A DNA stretch of 64,000 nt, taken from Nocardia terpenica. GTDB lineage: Bacteria > Actinomycetota > Actinomycetes > Mycobacteriales > Mycobacteriaceae. Below are positions 24,927-33,259 of this stretch, in pieces (the first letter of the stretch is position 1; each line of letters starts with the position of its first letter). Below the pieces are notes generated by a model that was given only the letters and a program-made list of their open reading frames with translations, was not told the origin of the DNA and did no database searches. The position numbers were made by a program, and so were the translations under genes. The DNA lies in contig NZ_JABMCZ010000003.1 in assembly GCF_013186535.1 (NCBI RefSeq), positions 868,001 to 932,000 on the forward strand, read 5' to 3'.

Positions 24927-25000
24927 GCCCCCGTAGCCCAATTGGCAGAGGCAGCGGACTTAAAATCCGCACAGTGTCGGTTCGAACCCGACCGGGGGCA
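24927..25000 (+). tRNA. tRNA-Leu (anticodon UAA) with short variable loop; integration site
   Basis: A 74-nt cloverleaf: acceptor GCCCCCG (24927-24933) pairs with CGGGGGC (24993-24999); D-stem GCC/GGC; anticodon stem GCGGA/TCCGC with loop CTTAAAA, anticodon TAA; variable loop ACAGT (5 nt); T-stem GTCGG/CCGAC with TTCGAAC. CCA is not encoded. UAA reads UUA leucine codons, yet leucine tRNAs normally have a long variable arm, which is missing here. The 3' part is the left attachment site of the integrative element, and its sequence is kept intact. Confidence 0.93.
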
Positions 25001-25003
25001 CCT
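24959..25003 (+). other. Attachment site attL (45-bp direct repeat, left)
   Basis: The 45 bases from the anticodon loop of the tRNA to 3 bp past its end recur exactly at 36454-36498. They are the core duplicated on site-specific integration. The integrase gene ends at 25002, so its stop codon overlaps the site. Confidence 0.93.
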
Positions 25004-26267
25004 AAGAAACGGCTGGCAGAGCGCCCTTCTCGGAGTTACCGGGGCCTTCGTCGCCGATCTTGGTCCGCAGTTGGTCCGCAGCAGTCCGCGCCCCGGCATC
25101 CATGCCAGCGGCCACCGTGTCCAGATCATCCGGGAACAAGTGCCCGTACAGGTCGAGAGTGAGCGTCGCGGTCTTGTGACCCAACATCCGCTGGACGACC
25201 TTGATGTTCGCCCCCGCGCTGATCGCCAACGACGCCGCGGTGTGCCGAAGACCGTGCGGGACAACCCCGGTGACCCCCGTTGCTGCCGCCGCCTGATCGA
25301 AGGCCCACCGGAACTCACCCAGCGACAGGAACTCACCCTTGCGGCTCTCGAACACCAACGTGTCAGGGCCACGACCGTCGAGCACTTTGCCGAGTTCCTT
25401 GGCCAGAAACTCCGGGATCGGCACGGCGCGGGCGGTGTGGTTCTTCGTGTCGGTCTCGACGATGCCTTTACCAGCGACGTGCGTCGCCGAACGTGACACC
25501 CGGATACGCCGACTCTCCAAGTCAACATCGGCCGCCCGCAGTGCGATTGCTTCCCCGAACCGGATTCCGGTGTAGGCCAGCGTGAACGCCAAGGGGCGGA
25601 AACGACCGGTAGCAAGGGCGAGTTTCATCACCTCCAGGTGAGTGAGGTAGCGGCGCTCGGTCGGAGACTTCGACGGAAGGTCCACCTCTTCGGCCGGATT
25701 CACGGCGAGCCGTTTGGATTTGATCGCAAACCGCAACACCTGATCGAGCACCTGATACGCCTGAATCACCCGAGACGCCGACAGACCGCGCCCCTCGAAT
25801 CGGTAGCTCCCCTTCTCGGCGAGAGCCACCACCCACTCTTGAACGTCCTCGAATTCGATGTCACGCAATGGGATCGAGCGCCACCGAGGAAGAACGATCG
25901 TATCCAGCAGTGATCGGTATCCGGCGACGGTCTTGGGTTTGCGGAGCTTCTTTGTGGCGAACCATTTCTCTGCGACCACTTCGAACAAGACGCCGCTTCG
26001 ATCCGGATCGACCCACGTTCCGGTGACCACCTTGGTGGTGACATCGCCGTCGAGGAACTTCTGAGCCTCGTTCTTTATGGCGAATGCCCGTGACCGTTCC
26101 ACGCCATTCGGATCGACATAGCGAGCCCGCCAGCGTTTGCCCTTGCCGAACTGTTTCGACTTCACCCGTTCTTGGGACTTGGCACCGGTTGCCGGGTCGG
26201 TCTTGGTGACCATCCTGTGCCAGCGATCCTCCACACCCGAGCGTGGATTGCGTCGACCGGCCATCAC
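25002..26267 (-). CDS. int: Tyrosine site-specific integrase
   Basis: A 421-residue tyrosine recombinase. Catalytic residues are visible: R236 in YTGIRFGEAIALR, H338-x-x-R341 in HGLRHTAAS, H364 in MLGHKTATLTL and nucleophile Y374 in LDLYGHLF. The N-terminal half contains the arm-binding region (KSKQFGKGKRWRARYVDPNG) and core-binding SAM-like domain. The GTG start overlaps the excisionase stop. The gene abuts attL and its stop lies within it, as in other elements that integrate into tRNA genes. Confidence 0.95.
   Translation of the reverse strand: MMAGRRNPRSGVEDRWHRMVTKTDPATGAKSQERVKSKQFGKGKRWRARYVDPNGVERSRAFAIKNEAQKFLDGDVTTKVVTGTWVDPDRSGVLFEVVAEKWFATKKLRKPKTVAGYRSLLDTIVLPRWRSIPLRDIEFEDVQEWVVALAEKGSYRFEGRGLSASRVIQAYQVLDQVLRFAIKSKRLAVNPAEEVDLPSKSPTERRYLTHLEVMKLALATGRFRPLAFTLAYTGIRFGEAIALRAADVDLESRRIRVSRSATHVAGKGIVETDTKNHTARAVPIPEFLAKELGKVLDGRGPDTLVFESRKGEFLSLGEFRWAFDQAAAATGVTGVVPHGLRHTAASLAISAGANIKVVQRMLGHKTATLTLDLYGHLFPDDLDTVAAGMDAGARTAADQLRTKIGDEGPGNSEKGALPAVS
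25063..25089 (+). promoter_or_regulatory. Candidate integrase arm-type sites, left
   Basis: Two exact GTCCGCAG octamers (25063-25070 and 25074-25081) and a truncated third (GTCCGC, 25084-25089) lie 60 bp inside attL, within the 3' end of the integrase gene. The same octamer pair with the same 11-bp spacing occurs inside attR. Confidence 0.4.
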
Positions 26268-26473
26268 GCGACCTTCTCGCCGCGGGCCGTACGCCGTTCC
26301 TGTTCAGCGATCCAGGCCAGCACCACCGAGCGCCGCCACACGCGACGCCGCCCCATCTTGAAACTCTCCGGGCCGGAACCGATGTGTGCCCACCACCGCC
26401 AGGTGGCTTCCGGGATACCGGTCAGCGCCTCCAGTGCCTTCGCCTGGAGAAACGCATCATCGGTGTCGTTCAT
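26264..26473 (-). CDS. xis: Excisionase-like helix-turn-helix protein
   Basis: A 69-residue protein with a MerR/excisionase-type winged helix: FLQAKALEALTGIPEATWRWW is the helix-turn-helix and RRRVWRRSVVLAWI the wing. Such proteins direct integrase toward excision. It sits between rep and int with a 4-bp overlap to int, the standard pSAM2 order. Confidence 0.85.
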   Translation of the reverse strand: MNDTDDAFLQAKALEALTGIPEATWRWWAHIGSGPESFKMGRRRVWRRSVVLAWIAEQERRTARGEKVA

Positions 26474-26486
26474 GTCAGCTCCTCCC

Positions 26487-28301
26487 CTATGCTGCTGTGT
26501 TTGTTGCCGAAACTTGTTGCGGCCCTGGTGGATCGGTTATCGCTGCTTTGGCGGTTTGGTATTCGTTGTGCCACACCGATCGTTGCGCGATGGCGGACAT
26601 GATCAGTTGCTCACGCGGTGGGATGTCGGTGTCACCGGGTTCGGTGAGCCGGACCACCCAGCGGTGGGCCTGTTCGGATTTGGCGATGCCGACCGCGGCG
26701 AGGACTTGCCGAACGAATTCGATGCGATCGGCCTTGTGATCGGGCAGGGTCTTATTGCTCCAGCGGCGCGACACCAGCACCCGCCGACCCCGCAAACCGA
26801 GGGTGTCACGGCGGTGGGCCTTGCCCTTGCAGCGTCCCGGCTGGGTCTTGGCCGTCGCGTTGCGGGGGACGATGCCGTAGCGCAGCCACACCGCACAGGT
26901 GGGTGAGCACGGTGTCCGCTGAAGTTCTGCGTGCAGGCGCTCGTAGTGACGACGGGTGCGTTCGTTGGGTGCTTCGAGGACTTCGCCGATGGATTTGGTG
27001 AGGTATTTGGTCAGGTAGCCGATCAGCTGGCCCGCGTCCTCGGTGTCGCCGAGCACACCCTTGGCCTTGCCCGCACGAACCGGACCCGCTTCCCCATCGG
27101 GATCGGTGGCGCCGATGTCCTGATGGTCGATCTGCACACCCCACCGGACCACGTGCGCGGGTTCGAGGTCGTCCACCTCATCCATCAACGCCAACGCGTC
27201 ATCGAAGCCCGGCAGCACATACCCGGTATCGGGGTCGGTGAAAGTGCCGGCGGCGTGGTCCCAGACCGGCATCCGGTCGTCGGTGTACTGCTCGTGGTCG
27301 AAGTGCGGCCACCACACCTGGCGGTAGGTCCCGGCGATGATCTGATCGATCAGCACGTGCGGGTCGGTGCCCCGGATCGCGATGTGCGCGTGCGGTGCGG
27401 CCCGCCGTTGCGGTTCCACGGTGGCGAAGTACTGCACATCCCGACCGGTGCAGCGCCGCCAGTTCTTCATGAACTGGTCGAACAGCATCGGGAAGAACAC
27501 CGCGTCACGGGCAGCGCGGCGGTAGTCGTAGGTGTCCGGGTCCACCGGGGAGCCGTCCCCGCACACCTTGCCGCGCTTGTCGATCGCGCCGTCACGGTGG
27601 CAGGCCCCGTAGGAGGGCATCGTGACCGTCATGAACATCGAGGGCCGATGCTTACCGGCGAACCGGCGGCCGAGCGTGGATTTGTCGATCTTCTTGCGGG
27701 GCAGGTCCGCAACATCCTGGCGACGTTTGGTGGAACGGGTCCGCCGTTTGCGAGGCTGGGCGTCGATCCCCGGAATCCGCCCCGACAGGCCGGTAGCGCG
27801 CAGTTCCCGATCCAGGTCCGCGATCACCTCCCGGAAGCCGTCGGCGGTCTGCTCATCACCGAGTTCGCGGGCCACGGTGTACTCGGCCAGCAGATCGGCA
27901 CGGGCGGTCAGCAATGCCTGCTGCTGTTCGGTAGGTGGATTACGGTCGCTGACCGGTTCGTTCTCCAGGTGCCAGCCCTCACGGCACTGCGTCACCCGCA
28001 GCGCACGAGCCTTTGCCGCGCAGCTCGGGCAGTCCGACGCACGCGTCGATTTGCACGCTGCCCCAACGTATTTCGTTTCGCCGGTGTCGGGATTGAACGC
28101 GCGCATCGGGATCGGGCGCTTACACACACCCCACTTCTCGGCCACCGCGTCGGCGATATCGGCCAGCTTCGGCAACGCCCGACGCTGCGCGGCAGTCACC
28201 CGCTGCGAATCCTGCATGGTCACAGCCCCGGCAGGGGCGACCCCGCCAGGCAGGTGCCCAGCAGAATCGCCCCCGACGACGGCGAGGTCCTCGCCGATCA
28301 T
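26487..28301 (-). CDS. RepSA-like rolling-circle replication initiator
   Basis: A 604-residue initiator of the pSAM2 RepSA family. A cysteine cluster near residues 82-95 (CKSTRASDCPSC) looks zinc-binding. The metal-binding HUH motif is PHAHIAIRG near residue 310, and YLTKYLTKSIGEV near 415 carries the likely nicking tyrosine. It nicks the double-stranded origin for rolling-circle replication of the excised element. The ATG at 28301 directly follows the stop of the upstream membrane-protein gene. A start at an internal methionine is possible because the first 28 residues are poorly ordered. Confidence 0.87.
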   Translation of the reverse strand: MIGEDLAVVGGDSAGHLPGGVAPAGAVTMQDSQRVTAAQRRALPKLADIADAVAEKWGVCKRPIPMRAFNPDTGETKYVGAACKSTRASDCPSCAAKARALRVTQCREGWHLENEPVSDRNPPTEQQQALLTARADLLAEYTVARELGDEQTADGFREVIADLDRELRATGLSGRIPGIDAQPRKRRTRSTKRRQDVADLPRKKIDKSTLGRRFAGKHRPSMFMTVTMPSYGACHRDGAIDKRGKVCGDGSPVDPDTYDYRRAARDAVFFPMLFDQFMKNWRRCTGRDVQYFATVEPQRRAAPHAHIAIRGTDPHVLIDQIIAGTYRQVWWPHFDHEQYTDDRMPVWDHAAGTFTDPDTGYVLPGFDDALALMDEVDDLEPAHVVRWGVQIDHQDIGATDPDGEAGPVRAGKAKGVLGDTEDAGQLIGYLTKYLTKSIGEVLEAPNERTRRHYERLHAELQRTPCSPTCAVWLRYGIVPRNATAKTQPGRCKGKAHRRDTLGLRGRRVLVSRRWSNKTLPDHKADRIEFVRQVLAAVGIAKSEQAHRWVVRLTEPGDTDIPPREQLIMSAIAQRSVWHNEYQTAKAAITDPPGPQQVSATNTAA

Positions 28302-28964
28302 CTACGCGGCCTCCTTCCCGGTGGTGTCGGTTGCCGAATTCCGGGGCAGTCCCAGATGCCGAGCGGGAACGGTGATCGGCTCGGCCAGTGCGTCACCACG
28401 GCGGAACGTCAGCTCGAACAGTCCGGGACCGACGAACACGACCCGGCAGTCCAGAGCACCGAAGGCATGCGCCAGATGCTCGCTACGGTTCTCGTAGTCG
28501 GCGGGGCACTGACCGGCCAGCATCTTCACCTGGAGCCGATCGACCGTGGCACCGATACGGACACTGCGCAGAAGCGGACAGGCGACCACGACACCGCCCT
28601 CACGGCGAGTCAGGCCGCAGTGATCCAGGAGCGTGGTCCAGCGTCGGGTGTAGCGCCACCAGGTCAGGAACCGGGCACGCGCCCGCTGGGTGACCAGCCG
28701 CTCGAACATCTCCCGACGCTTGACGCGCACGAGCATGATCCCCGCGACCGACACCCCGGCAACCGCGACCCCAGCCTGCCAACCCACCAGCACCCACACC
28801 GCCACCGCGACCCCGACCGGAACCGAGATCATCGGGAACAACACCGCCCACCACACCACCACCAGCAGCGCTCGCACCAGGCCCAGCAGCACGTGACCGA
28901 CCACCGCCAGCACATCCTCGATCGCAGAATCGGTGCCCGACTGCGTGTTTCGTGCGTGAGTCAT
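28302..28964 (-). CDS. Membrane protein of the transfer module (unknown function)
   Basis: A 220-residue protein with hydrophobic segments (VLAVVGHVLLGLVRALLVVV and VGVAVAVWVLVGWQAGVAVA, about residues 20-75) followed by a soluble domain of about 130 residues (FLTWWRYTRRWTTLLDHCGL onward). The ATG at 28964 gives a sensible topology; the longer open frame upstream overlaps another gene. Its position between traB and rep, in the operon, suggests an accessory role in transfer or replication. I do not recognise a named family. Confidence 0.7.
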   Translation of the reverse strand: MTHARNTQSGTDSAIEDVLAVVGHVLLGLVRALLVVVWWAVLFPMISVPVGVAVAVWVLVGWQAGVAVAGVSVAGIMLVRVKRREMFERLVTQRARARFLTWWRYTRRWTTLLDHCGLTRREGGVVVACPLLRSVRIGATVDRLQVKMLAGQCPADYENRSEHLAHAFGALDCRVVFVGPGLFELTFRRGDALAEPITVPARHLGLPRNSATDTTGKEAA

Positions 28965-29146
28965 CGGTTCCTCAGCTCCTCTCGCGTGAACAAATCCAGC
29001 TGACCGGGGCAGCCCCAGCGCGGAACACCTTTGGATTTGCGCTGGCGGCCCTTGGCCTGGCGAACCTGATCGGCCGCCTCGGCGACAATCGGATTCACCT
29101 GGCGCGCAGCATTTTTCGTGTCGTCCGTCTTCTTCCTGGTGGTCAT
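28961..29146 (-). CDS. Small basic protein of the integrative element
   Basis: A 61-residue charged protein (MTTRKKTDDTKNAARQVNP ... GQLDLFTREELRNR). The ATG at 29146 overlaps the preceding stop by 4 bp and its stop overlaps the next start by 4 bp, so it is embedded in the operon. It is highly basic in the middle. The function is unknown. Confidence 0.65.
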   Translation of the reverse strand: MTTRKKTDDTKNAARQVNPIVAEAADQVRQAKGRQRKSKGVPRWGCPGQLDLFTREELRNR

Positions 29147-29277
29147 GCGGCCCATGCCTCCGGTTCGTCCTCGGGAGCCAGCGCGCCGGAGATGCCGCGC
29201 CGTTCGGCCCAGCGCCGCAGCCAGATCCGGTCCTCGAGATCGGCATCGGAATCAGCATGAAAATGGTTGTGGTTCAT
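29143..29277 (-). CDS. 44-residue small protein of the integrative element
   Basis: A short ORF (MNHNHFHADSDADLEDRIW ... EAWAA) with ATGA overlaps at both ends. The tight coupling in an otherwise gap-free operon supports real translation. Histidine- and acid-rich N-terminus; function unknown. Confidence 0.6.
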   Translation of the reverse strand: MNHNHFHADSDADLEDRIWLRRWAERRGISGALAPEDEPEAWAA

Positions 29278-29600
29278 CGGATCTCCCTGGTTTCGATCTC
29301 GCCGCAGTGCTCGCACCAGCGCAGCTCACCCAGCCGCACGACGGGGCTGTAGGGCTGCCAGTCGCCCCACTCGTGGCCCTTGGTTTCGCAGACCATCGCC
29401 GTCAGGCAGCCGTCACACGCGAGGCGCTCACCGTCGAACAGCCATCCCGCCGCGGTGACCCGATCGGTCAGGAACGCGATGGCCTCATCCACCGAGTCGA
29501 ACAGCAGCGGATGCCCGCAGCCCAGTTCGGTGCCGAACGCATCCCCGCACTCGGAGCAGTAGGCGATCACGCAGGTCTCGGTCACCAATCCGGACTTCAC
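29274..29600 (-). CDS. Cysteine-rich zinc-ribbon-like small protein
   Basis: A 108-residue protein with cysteine pairs: CSECGDAF near residue 15, CGHPLLF, CDGC near 65 and CEHCGEIE near the C-terminus. The pattern suggests one or two zinc ribbons. The GTG start at 29600 overlaps the upstream stop by 4 bp (GTGA). It may bind nucleic acid during transfer or replication; this is inference only. Confidence 0.65.
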   Translation of the reverse strand: MKSGLVTETCVIAYCSECGDAFGTELGCGHPLLFDSVDEAIAFLTDRVTAAGWLFDGERLACDGCLTAMVCETKGHEWGDWQPYSPVVRLGELRWCEHCGEIETREIR

Positions 29601-29893
29601 GACCGCACCTCCCGAGCAGTTCGGCCGCACAGCACACACATGTCGACGGCTTCTTCCCGATTCCAGGCGAACTCGTGCAGACCGTCCTCCGAGCACGACG
29701 GCGGATAGTCCGGCAGCATGATCTCCACCCCCGCATGGGCCTGCCCATCGGCCACGTGCACCGTCTCGGCTGTCAACGCCATGTCGTAACCAGCGACCGA
29801 CGCACGCAACCAATCCAGCACTCCCGCAACGGCTTCCGAGTCACCCGACACACTCAGCATCACCGCGCCCACGCGCACTGCACCGCCGTTCAT
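29597..29893 (-). CDS. Small protein of the integrative element (unknown)
   Basis: A 98-residue protein beginning MNGGAVRVGAVMLSVSG, with a C-terminal CVLC pair and acidic character. It overlaps the traB stop and the next start by 4 bp each. No family recognised. Confidence 0.65.
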   Translation of the reverse strand: MNGGAVRVGAVMLSVSGDSEAVAGVLDWLRASVAGYDMALTAETVHVADGQAHAGVEIMLPDYPPSCSEDGLHEFAWNREEAVDMCVLCGRTAREVRS

Positions 29894-31215
29894 GCCGCCA
29901 CCGCCATACCGTCGCCCGGGTCGTCGTCACCGAGGTCGTCGGGGTCGAAGTCGCTGTAGTCAGCGGCCGGAGCCATGTCGGGCTGGTCGGGGCTGTACAT
30001 GTCGACGATCAGGTCGGCCTGGTCGTCGCTGATCCAGAACGCGCGCACCCGCACGAACTCGGTGGTGCCGTCCTCACCGACATAGCCGACACCGGCAGTG
30101 AATTCGGAGATCTTGTCGCAGCGGGCACCACGATCGCGGGCACCCTGGCCGTGGACCATGGCCACCTGGGTCGGCTCGTCCAGGCGCAGGCCGATCCGGA
30201 CCGGGAACAGCTGCCGGTTGGGCATGGTCTCCTTGGACGGGTCCTGCAACGCCGACACCACCGACACACCAGCGGCCCGACCCTTGGACAGCAGCAGTCC
30301 GGTCAATTGCCGGAACTCTTCGCGCTCGTCTCGGGTGGCGTACGACGACAGCGACGCCGCCTCATCGATGATGATCAGGATCAGCGGCTCGTCCACCGAG
30401 GGAACGAGTTTGCGGATACCGGCCTTACGCATCCGAGCCAGCCGCTCATCCAACTCGCGGACAGCTTCTTTGAGCAGATCCATGATGGAAATCGCGTCGG
30501 TGGCGAACCGGGTGAACAGCCGATCCTCGCCGCGCCCGAACTCCACACCGCCCTTCGGGTCCGCCAGCCGGACATCCACAAGCTTTGCCTTGATGGCGGG
30601 ACCGATCCCGTTCAGGATCGACCACAACACCGAGCCCTTCCCGGAACCGGTGGCACCGGCGAGAAGGATGTGGGCGTAGAGGATGCGCAGCAGCCACAGG
30701 TCGCCGTCCTCGCGCAGACCGACCGGGACCGCCTCCAAGTCCACATCATCGGGGGCAGCTGCCGACCTCGTTGCCGCAGCCGCGAGAGTGTCGTTGACTC
30801 TCACTTGGAGACGGACCCAGCCCGGAGCAGGCGACGACGCTACCACCTGCGGCACCCCCACGTAATCGGCCATCGCCGCGAGGGTCTTCTCCTCCGACCA
30901 ATCCGCCAGCGACTGACCACCCAGCATCAGCAGCTCCACCGCCAGACCGTGCCGGTCGTAATCCCACGACGCCACGGTCGGGAACCCCTTCGCGGGCGAC
31001 CCCAAACCGAGATCGGTGAACATACGGCGCGCGAACGCTGTGACCGCGAAATGCAGGACCGCCGAACGCAACACCGCCGGAGCCTCATCAAGAATCCGCG
31101 CCACCGGCCGAGGATGGGCCGAGACAGGCGAGCGACGCCAGACGCACATGCGGGCGAACAACCCCAACGCGCCTCCCGCTGCCACAGCGACCGGAACCAT
31201 GGTGATCACAGTCAT
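29890..31215 (-). CDS. TraB/TraSA FtsK-SpoIIIE-type DNA translocase
   Basis: An approximately 441-residue conjugation motor. An N-terminal membrane segment (VITMVPVAVAAGGALGLFA) is followed by a linker and an FtsK motor domain with Walker A GATGSGKGS near 189-197 (numbering from the alternative ATG 31221) and Walker B LILIIIDEAAS near 280-290. In pSAM2-like elements this single hexameric protein moves double-stranded DNA between mycelial cells. The ATG at 31215 overlaps the upstream stop (ATGA). The acidic C-terminal tail may act in clt recognition or regulation. Confidence 0.9.
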   Translation of the reverse strand: MTVITMVPVAVAAGGALGLFARMCVWRRSPVSAHPRPVARILDEAPAVLRSAVLHFAVTAFARRMFTDLGLGSPAKGFPTVASWDYDRHGLAVELLMLGGQSLADWSEEKTLAAMADYVGVPQVVASSPAPGWVRLQVRVNDTLAAAATRSAAAPDDVDLEAVPVGLREDGDLWLLRILYAHILLAGATGSGKGSVLWSILNGIGPAIKAKLVDVRLADPKGGVEFGRGEDRLFTRFATDAISIMDLLKEAVRELDERLARMRKAGIRKLVPSVDEPLILIIIDEAASLSSYATRDEREEFRQLTGLLLSKGRAAGVSVVSALQDPSKETMPNRQLFPVRIGLRLDEPTQVAMVHGQGARDRGARCDKISEFTAGVGYVGEDGTTEFVRVRAFWISDDQADLIVDMYSPDQPDMAPAADYSDFDPDDLGDDDPGDGMAVAA

Positions 31216-31532
31216 GGCCATTCACTCCGTCCCTGGGCGGTGCCCAGCTCGCAGAACAGGCGGCAGCCCCGCGAATCCTGCACCGGCGGCAAAGACGGCT
31301 CATTGCAGAACATCCAGCAGCCCGAAGTGGTTGGCGCGGTGGATGTTTCAGCCACGGGTGTGGGCTTGGACACCGCCGCTACCGGATGCACGGGATCGAG
31401 GCCGGAGTGTGAGCCGAACGCCAGCACGACCGCGACCCCGACCGCCGCAGTCGCGAAAATGCCGAGCACCGACGCATTCACGCCGTGCAGATCACGCACG
31501 ACCACGGTTGGTTCGAATTCATTCGTGTTCAT
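31212..31532 (-). CDS. Single-pass membrane protein with C-terminal cysteines (unknown)
   Basis: A 106-residue protein with one membrane segment (VLGIFATAAVGVAVVLAFG, about 23-41) and a C-terminal region with cysteine pairs (GCWMFC and GCRLFC). ATG 31532 was chosen over a longer frame because it begins inside the end of the preceding gene, as elsewhere in this operon. It may assist transfer; no family recognised. Confidence 0.65.
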   Translation of the reverse strand: MNTNEFEPTVVVRDLHGVNASVLGIFATAAVGVAVVLAFGSHSGLDPVHPVAAVSKPTPVAETSTAPTTSGCWMFCNEPSLPPVQDSRGCRLFCELGTAQGRSEWP

Positions 31533-31875
31533 TTCGCCGCACCTCCTGGGCGGCAACGACTTTGATTGGTGAAACAAGTTGGCACGGGGACGGCGCATCC
31601 GTGTCGTGCCGGGAATCGAGAGCGTCTTGCAGCGCGGCCCCGAGCACCCCGTAGACCGCAAGCGCGTCATCCACGGACATCCCCAGATGCACCACCACCG
31701 CGAACGCCTGCTCCTTGTGCAAGGTCAGCTGCACCTCACCGACCTCGCAGCGGTAACGGGCGAACACCTCGCACGTGGTGCGGAGACGGCCGTTGTCGGC
31801 AGCCACCCGCACCCGCTGAAAGTCCAGCACGGGAGACGGTTTCCAATACCAGCGATCAGAATCAGTGGGTTTCAT
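31519..31875 (-). CDS. Small protein of the integrative element (unknown)
   Basis: A 118-residue soluble protein (MKPTDSDRWYWKPSPVLDF...). The ATG lies within the stop region of the DUF2637 gene (TAATG arrangement), suggesting coupled translation. No family recognised. Confidence 0.62.
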   Translation of the reverse strand: MKPTDSDRWYWKPSPVLDFQRVRVAADNGRLRTTCEVFARYRCEVGEVQLTLHKEQAFAVVVHLGMSVDDALAVYGVLGAALQDALDSRHDTDAPSPCQLVSPIKVVAAQEVRRNEHE

Positions 31876-32480
31876 TACGCAGGAACCCCTTCCAGAGGCA
31901 GCATGTCCGCCTGCACCGGCCACGCAGACCGACGCGGACGAACCGGACGCGACGACACAGGCTCCGGCTGCGAGGCAGGCGAGACAACGAGTTCGGGTTC
32001 GGGTTGCGGGTCAGGCTCCACCACTGCACCGGGCTCGGTAACCGGTTCCGGAGCGGCCACGGGAGCCGGAATGCGTTGCGCGGCACGGAAAAGCACCGCG
32101 AGACCATGCGTGTCGACCAGCAGCGAGACCGGAGCGACCGCCGCCACGACCGCGCACATCCACGCCGGAAGCGGCCGACCGGCAGCCACCGCGTGAATAC
32201 TGTTGCCCGCCACCGACACCAGCGCACCCACCACCAGCACCCGCAGGAAAAACACCCGCTCCCGAGACTTGGCCAGCACCAGCGCCCCCGCCGTCGCCTG
32301 CACGATCGTGCCGTCGATGACCAGCGGGAACAACCACGCATCCGAGGCCGGGATATGCGCCAGCACAGCCAGATCCCGCAGAGTAGCGAAGGACAGGCGG
32401 AACGCGGCAGCGCCGACGCCCACGATCACCACGACCGCGAACACCCGCGCTGCCAACATCCCCCGCTCAGCGGTGAACAT
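31875..32480 (-). CDS. DUF2637 membrane protein (Spd-like)
   Basis: A 201-residue protein with about four membrane segments in the first 130 residues (ARVFAVVVIVGVGAAAF, WLFPLVIDGTIVQATAGALVL, VFFLRVLVVGALVSVAGN and CAVVAAVAPVSLLV) and a long proline/glutamate-rich tail. This matches DUF2637 proteins found in Streptomyces conjugative plasmids, where Spd proteins spread plasmid DNA through the mycelium. The role here is inferred from the family and position. Confidence 0.78.
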   Translation of the reverse strand: MFTAERGMLAARVFAVVVIVGVGAAAFRLSFATLRDLAVLAHIPASDAWLFPLVIDGTIVQATAGALVLAKSRERVFFLRVLVVGALVSVAGNSIHAVAAGRPLPAWMCAVVAAVAPVSLLVDTHGLAVLFRAAQRIPAPVAAPEPVTEPGAVVEPDPQPEPELVVSPASQPEPVSSRPVRPRRSAWPVQADMLPLEGVPA

Positions 32481-32745
32481 CTACTCCACCACCGAACCGG
32501 ACCGGGTCCTCGAACCGAGACAAGGCGTCCTCGATATCCTGCATCCGCTCACGCATCATCTGCATGTCATCGGCCTGTTCCCGCGCCAGCAGTTCCCACC
32601 GGACCTCACCGAACCAGCCTTCGAGCGAGTCGACCCGGTGCGTCAACGTGAACAGCCTGCCCAGCACGACACCGACCAGCGCCGACACCGCCGCGAACGA
32701 GACCACCACTACCGACCAGTCGGCAAGCGCATACAGCTGCATCAC
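32467..32745 (-). CDS. Small membrane-anchored coiled-coil protein (unknown)
   Basis: A 92-residue protein with an N-terminal membrane segment (WSVVVVSFAAVSALVGVVLG) followed by a heptad-rich segment (THRVDSLEGWFGEV ... MMRERMQDIEDALSRF). It could form a membrane scaffold for the transfer apparatus. It overlaps both neighbouring genes by short distances. Confidence 0.62.
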   Translation of the reverse strand: MMQLYALADWSVVVVSFAAVSALVGVVLGRLFTLTHRVDSLEGWFGEVRWELLAREQADDMQMMRERMQDIEDALSRFEDPVRFGGGVDVHR

Positions 32746-32963
32746 GCCACCGCCTTTCCGGCGACCGGGTGACCGTTCAGCCGCTCACCGACCGCCAGCA
32801 GGTCCAACGCCAGCAGCAGTGCACGCGAAACACCCAAATAGACAGTGCCCGAACCGATCTCGATAACCACTACACTCAGCTGATCATCGAAACCAACCGA
32901 TATCTCGGTATCGGCCAGGCGATTCCGCGAATCAACCTGCATCCACACATCCGGACGCATCAC
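32742..32963 (-). CDS. Small protein of the integrative element (unknown)
   Basis: A 73-residue protein containing VYLGVSRALLLALDLLAVGER. It overlaps its neighbours by 4 bp at both ends (ATGA). No family recognised. Confidence 0.6.
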   Translation of the reverse strand: MMRPDVWMQVDSRNRLADTEISVGFDDQLSVVVIEIGSGTVYLGVSRALLLALDLLAVGERLNGHPVAGKAVA

Positions 32964-33259
32964 GCCACCGCCTTATCAGTGACCGGCTGCGATACCGAAT
33001 CGGACTCCCCGCCGCCGACCGCCTTCTCAGCGGCCAAGCGCTCCGCCGAGTCGTGCAGCATGATCACGTTCTGCAACGTGGTGGCCAGCTGCCGGGCCTC
33101 CTCGATCTGCATCCCGACATGCGCGTCGGTACCGGTCAGGTGAATACGGACGTAAGCAGGCTGACGACGACCGTCATCCAGGTGAGCCGGGTCGTACTCG
33201 ACCTCGAAACCCTCCAGGCCGCTGCTGTTGAACGTGCTCATGTACGCCATCGCGATCAC
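32960..33259 (-). CDS. Small protein of the integrative element (unknown)
   Basis: A 99-residue protein (for example PAYVRIHLTGTDAHVGMQIEEARQL). Its C-terminal end resembles that of the 73-residue neighbour (both finish KAVA), which may indicate an ancestral duplication or only similar base composition around the overlap. Function unknown. Confidence 0.6.
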   Translation of the reverse strand: MIAMAYMSTFNSSGLEGFEVEYDPAHLDDGRRQPAYVRIHLTGTDAHVGMQIEEARQLATTLQNVIMLHDSAERLAAEKAVGGGESDSVSQPVTDKAVA

